Shown in pieces: positions 36,876 to 45,558 of a DNA stretch of 64,000 nucleotides (positions are counted from its first letter, which is position 1; every line of letters begins with the position of its first letter). The stretch spans positions 1 to 64,000 of the forward strand of contig CAVZCK010000017.1 of the NCBI GenBank assembly GCA_963773735.1, read 5' to 3'. Under the pieces are notes generated by a model. It had not been told where the DNA came from. It saw only the letters and a list, made by a program, of their open reading frames with translations, and ran no database searches. Source of the stretch: CAVZCK01 sp963773735 (GTDB lineage: Bacteria; Pseudomonadota; Alphaproteobacteria; Rhizobiales; Rhodomicrobiaceae). The position numbers were made by a program, and so were the translations under genes.

Positions 36876-39641
36876 TTACTCGGCTGCTATCGGCGCTTCC
36901 AGCCGCTCGATCCGGGCGGCGCAAAATTTGAACTCGGGGATCTTGCCATAGGGATCGAGCTGTGGGTTGGTCAGCAGATTCGCCGCGGCTTCGACATAGG
37001 CGAAGGGGACGAAGACCATATCGTCTTGCAGACCTTCATCCGCCCGCGCCCAGAGCTCGATCTCGCCGCGCCGCGTGGCGATGCGGACGCGTTCTCCTGG
37101 ATTGACGCCGAGCTTGGCCAGCGTCCGCGGATTTAGCGAGGCGGTCGGAGCCGGCTCCAGATCGTCGAGATTGGACGCGCGGCGCGTCATAGCGCCGGTG
37201 TGCCAATGCTCGAGCTGGCGTCCGGTCGTCAATACCATCGGGAATTGCGCGTCGGGAAGCTCGGCCGGCGAGATGATGCTGGCTGGCACCAGCCTGGCGC
37301 GGCGCGAGGCGGTCGGGAAGCCGTCGCCGAACACCACGACGTTGCCCGGCTTGTCGGGCGCATCGCAGGGATAGGTGACGGCGGACTCGCGCTCCAGCCG
37401 CTCCCAGGTGATGTTATCGAGCGAAGGCATTCCCAGTTTCATCTCGGCGAAGACCTCGGCCGGGCCGGAATAGTTCCAGGGAAGGCCGATGCGCTTGGCG
37501 ATCTCCTGGGTAATCCACCAGTCCTCGCGGACATCGCCCGGCACAGTGAGGGCTTTCCGGCCCATCTGCACCTGGCGGTTGGTGTTGGTGACGGTGCCGG
37601 TCTTTTCCGGCCAGGCGGTCGCCGGCAGCACCACGTCGGCGTACATCGCCGTCTCGGTGAGGAAGATGTCCTGCACGACGAGATGCTCGAGCCGGGCGAG
37701 GCCCTCGCGGGCATGGGCCGCGTCGGGGTCCGACATGGCCGGGTTCTCGCCCATGATATACATGCCCTTGATCTGGCCGTCATAGGCGGCATTGACGATC
37801 TCGACGACCGTCAGGCCGGGCTTGGGATCGAGCGGCGTGTTCCAGAGCTGCTCGAAATTCATCCGCACCTGATCGTTGGCGACGGACTGGTAATCCGGAA
37901 ACACCATGGGAATCAGGCCGGCATCGGATGCGCCCTGGACGTTATTCTGGCCACGCAAGGGGTGCAGGCCGGTACCAGGGCGACCGACCTGTCCGCAGAT
38001 CATGGTGAGCGCGATAAGGCAGCGCGAATTGTCGGTGCCGTGGATGTGCTGGGAGATGCCCATGCCCCAGAAGATCATGGCGCGGGAGGCATTGCCCCAG
38101 GCGCGCGCGACCGTGCGCAGCATCTCCGCATCGATGCCGCAGATCGGAGCCATGGTCTCCGGCGTAAACGGTTTCAGATGTTCGGCAAGCCGCTCGAAAC
38201 CCTCCGTATGCGCCTGGATATATTGCTTGTCGTGCAGCCCCTCGCTGATGATCACGTTCATGATCGCGTTCAGCATGGCCACATCGGAGCCGGGGCGGAA
38301 CTGCAGCATGTGCGTGGCGTGCTGCTTCATCGCCTGGCCGCGCGGATCGGCGACGATCAGTGTCGCCCCACGCTTCGCCGCCTGCTTGAAATAGGTCGCG
38401 GCGACGGGATGATTCTCGGCCGGGTTGGCGCCGATGATGAGGATGACGTCGGCATTCAGCGCCTCGTTGAAGGAGGCCGTCACCGCGCCCGAGCCGATGC
38501 CCTCCATCAGAGCGGCGACCGAGGAGGCGTGGCAGAGCCGCGTGCAGTGGTCGACATTGTTGGTGCCGAAGCCGGTTCGCACCAGCTTTTGGAACAGATA
38601 GGCCTCCTCGTTCGAGCATTTGGCCGAGCCGAAGCCGGCAAGTGCCGGCGGGCCGTAGGTCTGCTTCACGCGCTGGAGGCCGCTGGCGGCGAAATCTAGA
38701 GCCTCTTCCCAGGTCGCTTCGCGAAAATGGGTATAGGGATTTGCGGGATCGATATCCATCGCCTTGGGCCGGTTGGGCAGGCGTATAAGCGGCTTGGTAA
38801 GCCGGTGCGGATGGGTGACGTAGTCGAAGCCGAAGCGGCCTTTCACGCAAAGTCGGTTCTCATTGGCCGGCCCCTCCTGGCCGTCGACATAAGCGATGCG
38901 CTCATCCTTGATCTTGTAGGTGATCTGGCAGCCGACGCCGCAATAGGGACAGACCGAGTTCACCTCGCGATCCACGGCGCGCGTACCTGCCATGGTGGCG
39001 AGATCGACGATGGATTTCGGCATCAGCGCCCCGGTCGGGCAAGCCTGCACGCATTCGCCGCAAGCGACGCAGGTCAACTCGCCCATGGGATCGTCGAAGT
39101 CGAACACTACCTTGGAGTGGTGGCCGCGTGAGGCCATGCCGATCACGTCGTTCACCTGCACCTCGCGGCAGGCGCGGACGCAGAGATTGCAATGGATGCA
39201 GGCGTCGAGATTGACCGCCATCGCAGGATGGGAGATGTCCGGCGCCAGCGTTTCACGCGCCGGAAAGCGCGATCCGGCAACACCGGTCCTGTCCGACCAA
39301 TGCCAGAATTTCGAAACCCCGTCGTGCGCCCTTGGGCGCTCCGGCTGGTCGGCCATCAGCAGCTCAATGACCATATTGCGGGCTTTTTGAGCGCGCTCCG
39401 TCGTGGTTTTCACGACCATATTCGGTGCCGGCCGTCTTATGCAGGAGGCCGCCAGCACACGCTCGCCCTCGATCTCGACCATGCAGGCGCGGCAATTGCC
39501 GTCGGCGCGATAGCCCGGCTCCGGCAGCCAGCACAGATGCGGGATCTCGATACCCTCACGCTTGGCCACCTGCCAGATGGTTTCACCAGGGGCGGCCGCG
39601 ACCTGCTTACCGTCGAGGGTGAAGGTAATCGCGGTGGTCAT
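36876..39641 (-). CDS. fdsA: NAD-dependent formate dehydrogenase, alpha (Mo/W-bis-MGD) subunit
   Basis: A 921-residue catalytic subunit oxidising formate to CO2. Residues 1-80 are a plant-type 2Fe-2S domain (C37, C50, C53, C67). Residues 140-210 hold two 4Fe-4S clusters (CIHCNLCVRAC, CVACGECVQACP). C231, C234, C238 and C265 bind the cluster next to the pterin. The active site is the cysteine C370 followed by H371 (VDHCTRLCHASSVAALMEG), so no selenocysteine is needed. The C-terminal MGD-binding domain contains TTGRQLEHWHTGAMTRRA. The organisation matches the soluble FdsA/Fdh1A class. Its ATG overlaps the stop of fdsB (ATGA). Tungsten or molybdenum cannot be decided from this chain alone; the adjacent tup genes favour tungsten. 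Confidence 0.92.
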   Translation of the reverse strand: MTTAITFTLDGKQVAAAPGETIWQVAKREGIEIPHLCWLPEPGYRADGNCRACMVEIEGERVLAASCIRRPAPNMVVKTTTERAQKARNMVIELLMADQPERPRAHDGVSKFWHWSDRTGVAGSRFPARETLAPDISHPAMAVNLDACIHCNLCVRACREVQVNDVIGMASRGHHSKVVFDFDDPMGELTCVACGECVQACPTGALMPKSIVDLATMAGTRAVDREVNSVCPYCGVGCQITYKIKDERIAYVDGQEGPANENRLCVKGRFGFDYVTHPHRLTKPLIRLPNRPKAMDIDPANPYTHFREATWEEALDFAASGLQRVKQTYGPPALAGFGSAKCSNEEAYLFQKLVRTGFGTNNVDHCTRLCHASSVAALMEGIGSGAVTASFNEALNADVILIIGANPAENHPVAATYFKQAAKRGATLIVADPRGQAMKQHATHMLQFRPGSDVAMLNAIMNVIISEGLHDKQYIQAHTEGFERLAEHLKPFTPETMAPICGIDAEMLRTVARAWGNASRAMIFWGMGISQHIHGTDNSRCLIALTMICGQVGRPGTGLHPLRGQNNVQGASDAGLIPMVFPDYQSVANDQVRMNFEQLWNTPLDPKPGLTVVEIVNAAYDGQIKGMYIMGENPAMSDPDAAHAREGLARLEHLVVQDIFLTETAMYADVVLPATAWPEKTGTVTNTNRQVQMGRKALTVPGDVREDWWITQEIAKRIGLPWNYSGPAEVFAEMKLGMPSLDNITWERLERESAVTYPCDAPDKPGNVVVFGDGFPTASRRARLVPASIISPAELPDAQFPMVLTTGRQLEHWHTGAMTRRASNLDDLEPAPTASLNPRTLAKLGVNPGERVRIATRRGEIELWARADEGLQDDMVFVPFAYVEAAANLLTNPQLDPYGKIPEFKFCAARIERLEAPIAAE

Positions 39642-41332
39642 GACAGCACATCCTCACGGAAATAGTTGAATGCGGAGCGGATGGGGTTCGGCGCGGCCTG
39701 TCCCAGACCACAGATCGAAGCGTCGTTCATGGCTTGGGAAAGCTCGAGCAGCAGCGGCTCGTTCCACGCGCCGTTGCTCATCAGTTTGACGGCCTTCTCG
39801 CAGCCGACGCGGCACGGCGTACATTGCCCGCAGCTCTCATCCTCGAAGAACCGTAGCAAATTGACCGCTACATCCTTGATATTGTCCTTGTCGGAGAGGA
39901 TCACAACCGCGTGTGAGCCGACGAAACAGCCGTATTTCTCCAGCGTTCCGAAATCGAGCGGCACGTCGCCGAGGCTGGCGGGAAGAATGCCACCGGAGGG
40001 GCCGCCGGGGAGATAGCCCTTGAATGTGTGCCCCTCCAACATGCCGCCCGCAAGGCCAACGAGATCGTGTGCCGTGCTGCCGGCCGCGGTCACATAGACG
40101 CCGGGCTTCCTGACCCTGCCGGAGACCGAATAGGAGCGCAGGCCCTTCGAGCCGTTCTTGCCCTGCGCAGCGAACCATTCGGCGCCCTTCTCGACGATAT
40201 CGCGAACCCACCAGAGCGTTTCGACATTGTGGTTCAAGGTTGGGCGTCCGAACAGCCCAATTTCGGCAATATAGGGCGGACGATGGCGCGGCAAGCCCCG
40301 CTTGCCTTCGATCAATTCGATCATCGCCAATTCCTCGCCGCATATATAGGCGCCGGCTCCGCGGCGCAGATGCAGGCGACAATGCGGGGCTAGTCCTGCT
40401 CCTTCCAAGGCCGCGATCTCGGCAGCCAGGATCTGACGCACCGCGGGATATTCGTCACGCAGATAGATGTAGCAGGTCTCGGCTTCCACCGCCCAGGCGG
40501 CAATGAGCGCACCCTCCAGCATCCGGTGCGGATCGGTTTCGAGAAAATAGCGGTCCTTGAAGGTGCCCGGCTCGCCCTCGTCGGCATTGACCGTCATCAG
40601 GCGCGGCCCCGGAAAGGAGCGCACGATCGACCATTTGCGGCCTGCCGGAAAACCGGCGCCGCCGAGACCGCGAAGCCCGGCATTGGAGAGGGTCTCGATC
40701 AGCTCCTCTGGCTTGCGCCGCCCGGCAAGGCAGGTTTCGAGCAGCGCATAGCCGCCTTCGGCGCGATAAGCCTCGAACGTACGGTGATGGGGAATGACGG
40801 CGTTACGGCCCGCGCCGGACTTGACCATGTCGATGACCTGAACCGGATCGGCCTTATCGATATGGCGCTGGCCAACCACGCATACCGGGGCCGTGTCGCA
40901 GCGGCCCATGCACGGGGCGTTCAGCACGCGGACCTGCGAGGGATCGAGTTCGCTCTCGAGGGCCGCGCGCAGCTTTTCCGCGCCGGCCATGGCGCAGGAC
41001 AGTAAATCGCAGACGCGGATGGTGAGCGGGGCAGGCGGTTTCTCGCCCTCCTTCACCACATCGAAATGATGATAGAACGTCGCCACCTCGTAAACCGCGG
41101 CCATGGGCAAGCGCAATTCGGCGGCCAGTGCGCGTAGATGGCGCGCTGATAGATATCCATAACGGTCCTGAATAAGGTGCAGGAACTCGATCAGCAGATC
41201 GTGACGGCGTTCGCGTTGGCCTAGCAGCGCTTGGATCTCGTCTAGCGCTTCTTGATCGAGCTGCCTTCCCTTCGGACGCGGCCGCGGTCTGCTGCCTCTG
41301 CCCCGCCCGCCCAGGGTTATGCTCTCGGCCAT
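39638..41332 (-). CDS. fdsB: Formate dehydrogenase beta subunit, NuoE-NuoF fusion
   Basis: 564 residues. Residues ~25-170 are a NuoE-like thioredoxin fold with 2Fe-2S ligands in VCDLLSCAMAG and NAPCMGRCDTAP. Residues ~205-560 are NuoF-like: FMN/NAD site GLRGLGGAGFPAGRKWSIVR and ADEGEPGTFKDRYFLETDPH, then YICGEELAMIELIEGKRGLP, and the 4Fe-4S motif SCGQCTPCRVGC with a fourth cysteine in ASICGLG. It passes electrons from FdsA to NAD+. The fused form is that of Methylobacterium tungsten FDH1, whereas Rhodobacter/Cupriavidus enzymes have separate FdsG and FdsB. First gene of the fdsB-fdsA-mobA-moeA operon. Confidence 0.92.
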   Translation of the reverse strand: MAESITLGGRGRGSRPRPRPKGRQLDQEALDEIQALLGQRERRHDLLIEFLHLIQDRYGYLSARHLRALAAELRLPMAAVYEVATFYHHFDVVKEGEKPPAPLTIRVCDLLSCAMAGAEKLRAALESELDPSQVRVLNAPCMGRCDTAPVCVVGQRHIDKADPVQVIDMVKSGAGRNAVIPHHRTFEAYRAEGGYALLETCLAGRRKPEELIETLSNAGLRGLGGAGFPAGRKWSIVRSFPGPRLMTVNADEGEPGTFKDRYFLETDPHRMLEGALIAAWAVEAETCYIYLRDEYPAVRQILAAEIAALEGAGLAPHCRLHLRRGAGAYICGEELAMIELIEGKRGLPRHRPPYIAEIGLFGRPTLNHNVETLWWVRDIVEKGAEWFAAQGKNGSKGLRSYSVSGRVRKPGVYVTAAGSTAHDLVGLAGGMLEGHTFKGYLPGGPSGGILPASLGDVPLDFGTLEKYGCFVGSHAVVILSDKDNIKDVAVNLLRFFEDESCGQCTPCRVGCEKAVKLMSNGAWNEPLLLELSQAMNDASICGLGQAAPNPIRSAFNYFREDVLS

Positions 41333-42112
41333 GCCAAGTGTCCTTCAGGTTCCGTCATTGGTTTCTTTATTGATGTGCGCCCGCCGCGATGGCAAGGGCA
41401 GGGCGCGGTCACAGTGGCATACAGTATACACAGGGATGCGAGCTAATCGAGCTTGAACTTAAATGGAGCCTCTCTAACGTTTTGACGCTGGCCATTCGGG
41501 GAAAGTCAAGCATCGACGATCGCCGCTGTCCCGAATGGTTTTTCGGCCGGCTCGCATTGATCTCGGGCGGATTGTCGAGATGAGCGACGCGGCCTGCTGT
41601 TGCGGGCACCGACCCGCACCGCGCTTGGCGCGGCGCTATCCTGGAGCTTCACTGGCCTCGCGCCCGCCGCCAAGAATGTGATGACGTCCGCGCCAGACGC
41701 CGGAGCTCCGATGCATTCAACTATACATCAAGTTGTTTTGCGTTAGATCGATATTAGTGAAATTTTTCGTCCGCCCGAAACGTCGACTATACTTCTGAAA
41801 ATCGGTTACGATTTTATCGAAGTTCTTTACATTTCAGCAGAAAGTCGATGCGAAGATGTTGAAATGGACTCGGTGTAGAGTTCGCCAATGGACGAACCGG
41901 AGCGGCGTTTCTTAGTGCCGCGAGGAATCGAAGCACAGGCGCAGATTGTTGGAAACCGGGGCGACCGGAATGGCGCTGTCGCGGCCAATCGATGGTGACG
42001 GCTCGGAGGCTGCCCTTGCCTGCCAGGATAGCGGGCAGCGAAGACCAGCAAGTCTCTTCGCAACCAAAATGCTCTTCGGGCAGGCGTAAGGCGCGGTGTT
42101 GGGCGAAGGAGC
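41333..42112. other. Divergent intergenic region
   Basis: 780 bp separate fdsB and the first aspT-type gene, which diverge. No protein fits; 41700-41830 is AT-rich and the likeliest promoter zone. CATACAGTATACAC at about 41414-41427 is a partial dyad. I saw no FNR-type TTGAT-N4-ATCAA site or recognisable riboswitch. Confidence 0.4.
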
Positions 42113-42118
42113 ATGAAA

Positions 42119-43810
42119 ATGATTGACTGGCTCGTCCAAACGCTTCGAAGCTATCCAGAAATCGCTATCTTTCTGTCCCTGGCCCTAGGGTACTACTTCG
42201 GCTCCTTTACCTATAAGGGGCTTGGCCTCGGTGCGGTGACCGCCACGCTGATTGCCGCGGTGATTATCGGCCAGCTTGGGATCACGATTTCGGGCCCGCT
42301 CAAGCCAACCTTCTTCCTAATGTTCCTATTCGCCATTGGCTACGGCGTGGGGCCACAATTCGTACGCGGCATTGCAAGCGATGGCGTTCCGCAGGCGTTG
42401 TTTGCTGTGGTGGTCGCCGTATTCTGTCTGGTGGCCGGCTATATCGGCGCCAGATGGGCCGGATACGATGTGGGCTCTGCTGCAGGCCTCTATGCCGGTT
42501 CGCAGACGATTTCGGCCTCGATGGGCCTTGCGACCGATGCGATCAACCGTCTTGGACTGCCGCCCGAGGACTCCAAGAAGCTCTTGGATGCGATGCCGGT
42601 TGCTTATGCCGTCACCTATATCTTCGGCACGGTTGGTTCCGCCATTGTCCTGGCTTTGCTCGGCCCGGCGCTGCTTGGGATTGATCTCGAGGCCGCTTGC
42701 AAGCGCTATGAGGAGGAGCATGGGGGCAAGAAACAATTGGGTGGGCCCGGCACAGCCTGGCACCAGTTCGAGTTGCGCGCGTTTCGCGTGCGAGAGGACG
42801 GGTTGGCGGTCGGCAAAACGGTACAAGAGGCGGAAGCGCTGCTTCCAGAGCAGCGAGTGTTCATCGAGCGGATTCGGCGTGGCGCCAAGATTACTGATGC
42901 GACCGCCGATACGGTGATACAGCCGGGCGACATTGTGGCTGTGGCGGGCCAGCGCGATGTGCTCGTGAACCTGGTCGGTACTGCGGCGGAAGAGGTCGAC
43001 GATCGCGAGCTTTTGGCAGTCCCCATCGAAGGTGTCGATGTCTACGTGACCAGCAAAGAGGCCGATGGAAAAACCCTGGCCGAGTTGGCGAAACTGCCAA
43101 AAACACGCGGTGTATTCCTGCGAAAAATTACCCGGGGAGCGACTGCGACAGCCATTCCGATTCTGCCAGACACAAAACTGCAGAGGGGCGATATCGTTAC
43201 CCTGGTCGGACGCACCCAGGATATAGCGGCGGCGACACAGATGCTGGGATACGCTGACCGCGCCACCGACGCGGCCGATGTGGCGTTTATCGGTGCGGCC
43301 ATTGCAATCGGTGCTCTGTTGGGCGCCGCAGTTTACAAGATCGGCAGCGTGCCGCTCACGCTGTCGACCTCCGGCGGTGTGCTCATTTCGGGTCTCTTCT
43401 TCGGATGGCTCCGCTCTGTGCGGCCGAGCTTCGGACGGATCCCCTCGTCCACGGTGTGGTTCATGAATTCCGTCGGCCTCAACGTGTTCATCGCCGTGAT
43501 CGGCATCTCGTCGGGGCCGGGCTTTGTCTCCGGCTTACAGCAGCTTGGCTTCAGCCTTTTCCTTTGGGGTGTCGCTGTTACGACGGTGCCGCTGATTCTG
43601 GCCATGTACGTGGGAAAATACCTGTTCCGTTTCGACGACGCCATTCTGCTTGGATGCTGCTCCGGCGCGCGTACGACGACGGCTTCGCTCGGCATGATCA
43701 ATGACCGCGCCAAGAGTCAGATTCCGGGCCTCGGCTACACGATCACCTATGCGGTCGGGAACACCTTGCTGACGATCTGGGGAATGGTTCTGGTCATGCT
43801 GCTGACTTAG
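42119..43810 (+). CDS. aspT: AspT-family aspartate:alanine antiporter, copy 1
   Basis: 563 residues in the AspT (AAE exchanger) layout: ~5 membrane helices, two RCK_C/TrkA-C-like cytosolic domains (~205-370), then ~5 helices. AAGLYAGSQTISASMGLATD and the C-terminal CCSGARTTTASLGMIND are the paired, internally repeated AspT motifs. It should import aspartate2- and export alanine1-, generating charge. The ATG at 42119 is 9 bases after GGAG; the ATG at 42113 is too close. The aspartate decarboxylase gene follows ~100 bp downstream. Confidence 0.88.
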   Translation: MIDWLVQTLRSYPEIAIFLSLALGYYFGSFTYKGLGLGAVTATLIAAVIIGQLGITISGPLKPTFFLMFLFAIGYGVGPQFVRGIASDGVPQALFAVVVAVFCLVAGYIGARWAGYDVGSAAGLYAGSQTISASMGLATDAINRLGLPPEDSKKLLDAMPVAYAVTYIFGTVGSAIVLALLGPALLGIDLEAACKRYEEEHGGKKQLGGPGTAWHQFELRAFRVREDGLAVGKTVQEAEALLPEQRVFIERIRRGAKITDATADTVIQPGDIVAVAGQRDVLVNLVGTAAEEVDDRELLAVPIEGVDVYVTSKEADGKTLAELAKLPKTRGVFLRKITRGATATAIPILPDTKLQRGDIVTLVGRTQDIAAATQMLGYADRATDAADVAFIGAAIAIGALLGAAVYKIGSVPLTLSTSGGVLISGLFFGWLRSVRPSFGRIPSSTVWFMNSVGLNVFIAVIGISSGPGFVSGLQQLGFSLFLWGVAVTTVPLILAMYVGKYLFRFDDAILLGCCSGARTTTASLGMINDRAKSQIPGLGYTITYAVGNTLLTIWGMVLVMLLT

Positions 43811-43913
43811 CCGCGAATGCTGGAGATCGCCCTCGCTGCCTGACTTCGTTGATCATCTTCTGCAGCGCGATCCTCCTTCTGTACACCTGAGACAGTCACA
43901 ACAGGAGCCAGTG

Positions 43914-45530
43914 ATGGCCGACATTCTTACACTACGGAAATTCGAAGCTCTGAGCCCCTTCGAGATCAAGGACGAGCTCATAGGTTTGGCCAAGAAGACA
44001 TCGCGGACCACGCAATCTGCTTTTCTGAATGCGGGTCGCGGCAATCCCAATTGGGTTGCGACTACCCCGCGCGAAGGCTTTTTCCTGCTCGGCCAGTTTG
44101 CTGTCACCGAGAGCAAACGCGTGATCGAACACTCCGCTGGAATTGGTGGAATGCCTCAGGCAAGCGGCATCGCACACCGCCTCGAGGCATGGGTGGAGAA
44201 GCACGCCGACATGCCTGGCGCTGACTTCCTTTCCTCGATAGTACCATTCGTAATTGAGAGGTTCGGCTTTGACCGTGACGCCTTTGTGCACGAACTCGTC
44301 AACTCAATCATCGGCGATAACTATCCGGTGCCCGACCGCATGCTGGTCCACAATGAGCGGATCGTGCAGGAATATTTGATGTGGGCGATGTGCGGCACCC
44401 CTCGTCCCTCCGGCACGTTCGATCTTTACGCGGTCGAGGGCGGCACGGCCGCGATGTGCTACATCTTCAAATCGCTGAAGGCAAATCGCTTGCTGCACCC
44501 GGGCGACACGATTGCGCTCGGTACGCCTATTTTCACTCCCTATCTCGAAATGACGCACCTCGAAGACTACGACCTCAAGGTCGTGCACGTCGCAGCGCCG
44601 CAAGAAAACCGGTTCCAATATACGGACGCCGAGATAAGCAAGCTCGAGGATCCGAAGATCAAGGCATTCTTCGTTGTCAATCCAGGCAATCCCACCGGGA
44701 TGGCCATGGGCAGGGAGACGATCGCCAAGATTACCACCCTCGTGAAGACCAAGCGCCCGGACCTGATGCTGCTCACAGACGATGTCTACGGGACCTTCGT
44801 CGAAGATTTCCGCTCCCTGTTGGGGGAACTGCCTCATAATACCATCGGGGTTTATTCCTATTCGAAGTATTTCGGCTGCACTGGCTGGCGGCTAGGGGTG
44901 ATCGCGATTCATGAGGACAATATCTTCGACAAGATGATCGCGAAGCTGCCTGATGCCGACGTGAAAGCGCTGGACAAGCGTTATGGGCCGCTGACGCTTG
45001 AACCACAAAGACTCAAATTCATCGATCGTATCGTGGCGGACAGCCGCGACGTTGCACTCAATCACACGGCTGGGCTGTCGCTGCCGCAGCAGGTGATGAT
45101 GACGATGTTCTCGCTATGCGAGATGATGGATACCGAAAAGCGTTATCAGGCCGCTTGTATGGAGATCGTCAACCGCCGCGTTTGGACCCTCATCGAAGGC
45201 CTGGGCCTCACTCTTAAGCCCAATCCTCATTACGACGCCTATTATGGCCTTATCGACTTTGAATTTTGGGCGCGCCAAAACATCGGCGAGGACGCGGTCG
45301 ATTATCTCAAGAAGAACATCCATCCGCTCGATCTCGCCTTCCGGCTCGCCGAGGCCCACGGGATCGTGCTGTTGAACGGCGGCGGCTTCTCGGCCCCGGA
45401 TTGGTCGCTGCGCGTGTCATTGGCAAACTTGCCCGATGAGGCATACGAGGATATCGGACGCGGCGTTCGCAGCATCGCCCGAGGCTATCGGGCCGCTTTC
45501 GAAGCGTCGAAAACGGCGCCGAGGAGGTAA
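43914..45530 (+). CDS. asdA: Aspartate 4-decarboxylase (bifunctional aminotransferase)
   Basis: 538-residue PLP enzyme converting L-aspartate to L-alanine and CO2, with side aspartate aminotransferase activity. The N-terminal arm LNAGRGNPNWVATTPREGFF is typical of AsdA. PLP-site motifs are VVNPGNPTGMAMG, LLTDDVYGTFVED, and the Schiff-base lysine K318 in GVYSYSKYFGCTGWRLG. The C-terminal half has LLNGGGFSAPDWSLRVSLAN. The length equals characterised AsdA (~530-545). It sits between two AspT-like transporters, so decarboxylation should consume a cytosolic proton and drive a proton-motive cycle. The ATG at 43914 directly follows an in-frame GTG; Shine-Dalgarno is AGGAG. Confidence 0.92.
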   Translation: MADILTLRKFEALSPFEIKDELIGLAKKTSRTTQSAFLNAGRGNPNWVATTPREGFFLLGQFAVTESKRVIEHSAGIGGMPQASGIAHRLEAWVEKHADMPGADFLSSIVPFVIERFGFDRDAFVHELVNSIIGDNYPVPDRMLVHNERIVQEYLMWAMCGTPRPSGTFDLYAVEGGTAAMCYIFKSLKANRLLHPGDTIALGTPIFTPYLEMTHLEDYDLKVVHVAAPQENRFQYTDAEISKLEDPKIKAFFVVNPGNPTGMAMGRETIAKITTLVKTKRPDLMLLTDDVYGTFVEDFRSLLGELPHNTIGVYSYSKYFGCTGWRLGVIAIHEDNIFDKMIAKLPDADVKALDKRYGPLTLEPQRLKFIDRIVADSRDVALNHTAGLSLPQQVMMTMFSLCEMMDTEKRYQAACMEIVNRRVWTLIEGLGLTLKPNPHYDAYYGLIDFEFWARQNIGEDAVDYLKKNIHPLDLAFRLAEAHGIVLLNGGGFSAPDWSLRVSLANLPDEAYEDIGRGVRSIARGYRAAFEASKTAPRR

Positions 45531-45558
45531 CAGGGCGGGACAACGCCGGGGGCAGCCG

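Noticed and set aside
38520..38580. Possible selenocysteine in the formate dehydrogenase
   Set aside because: The active-site codon encodes Cys (TRLCH) and the frame has no internal TGA.
37200..38699. A ~500-codon open frame antisense to fdsA
   Set aside because: No start signal or conserved motif; fdsA on the other strand explains the codon pattern fully.
41333..42112. FNR-type site or molybdenum cofactor riboswitch upstream of fdsB/aspT
   Set aside because: No TTGAT-N4-ATCAA pattern and no convincing conserved stem set was found by eye.
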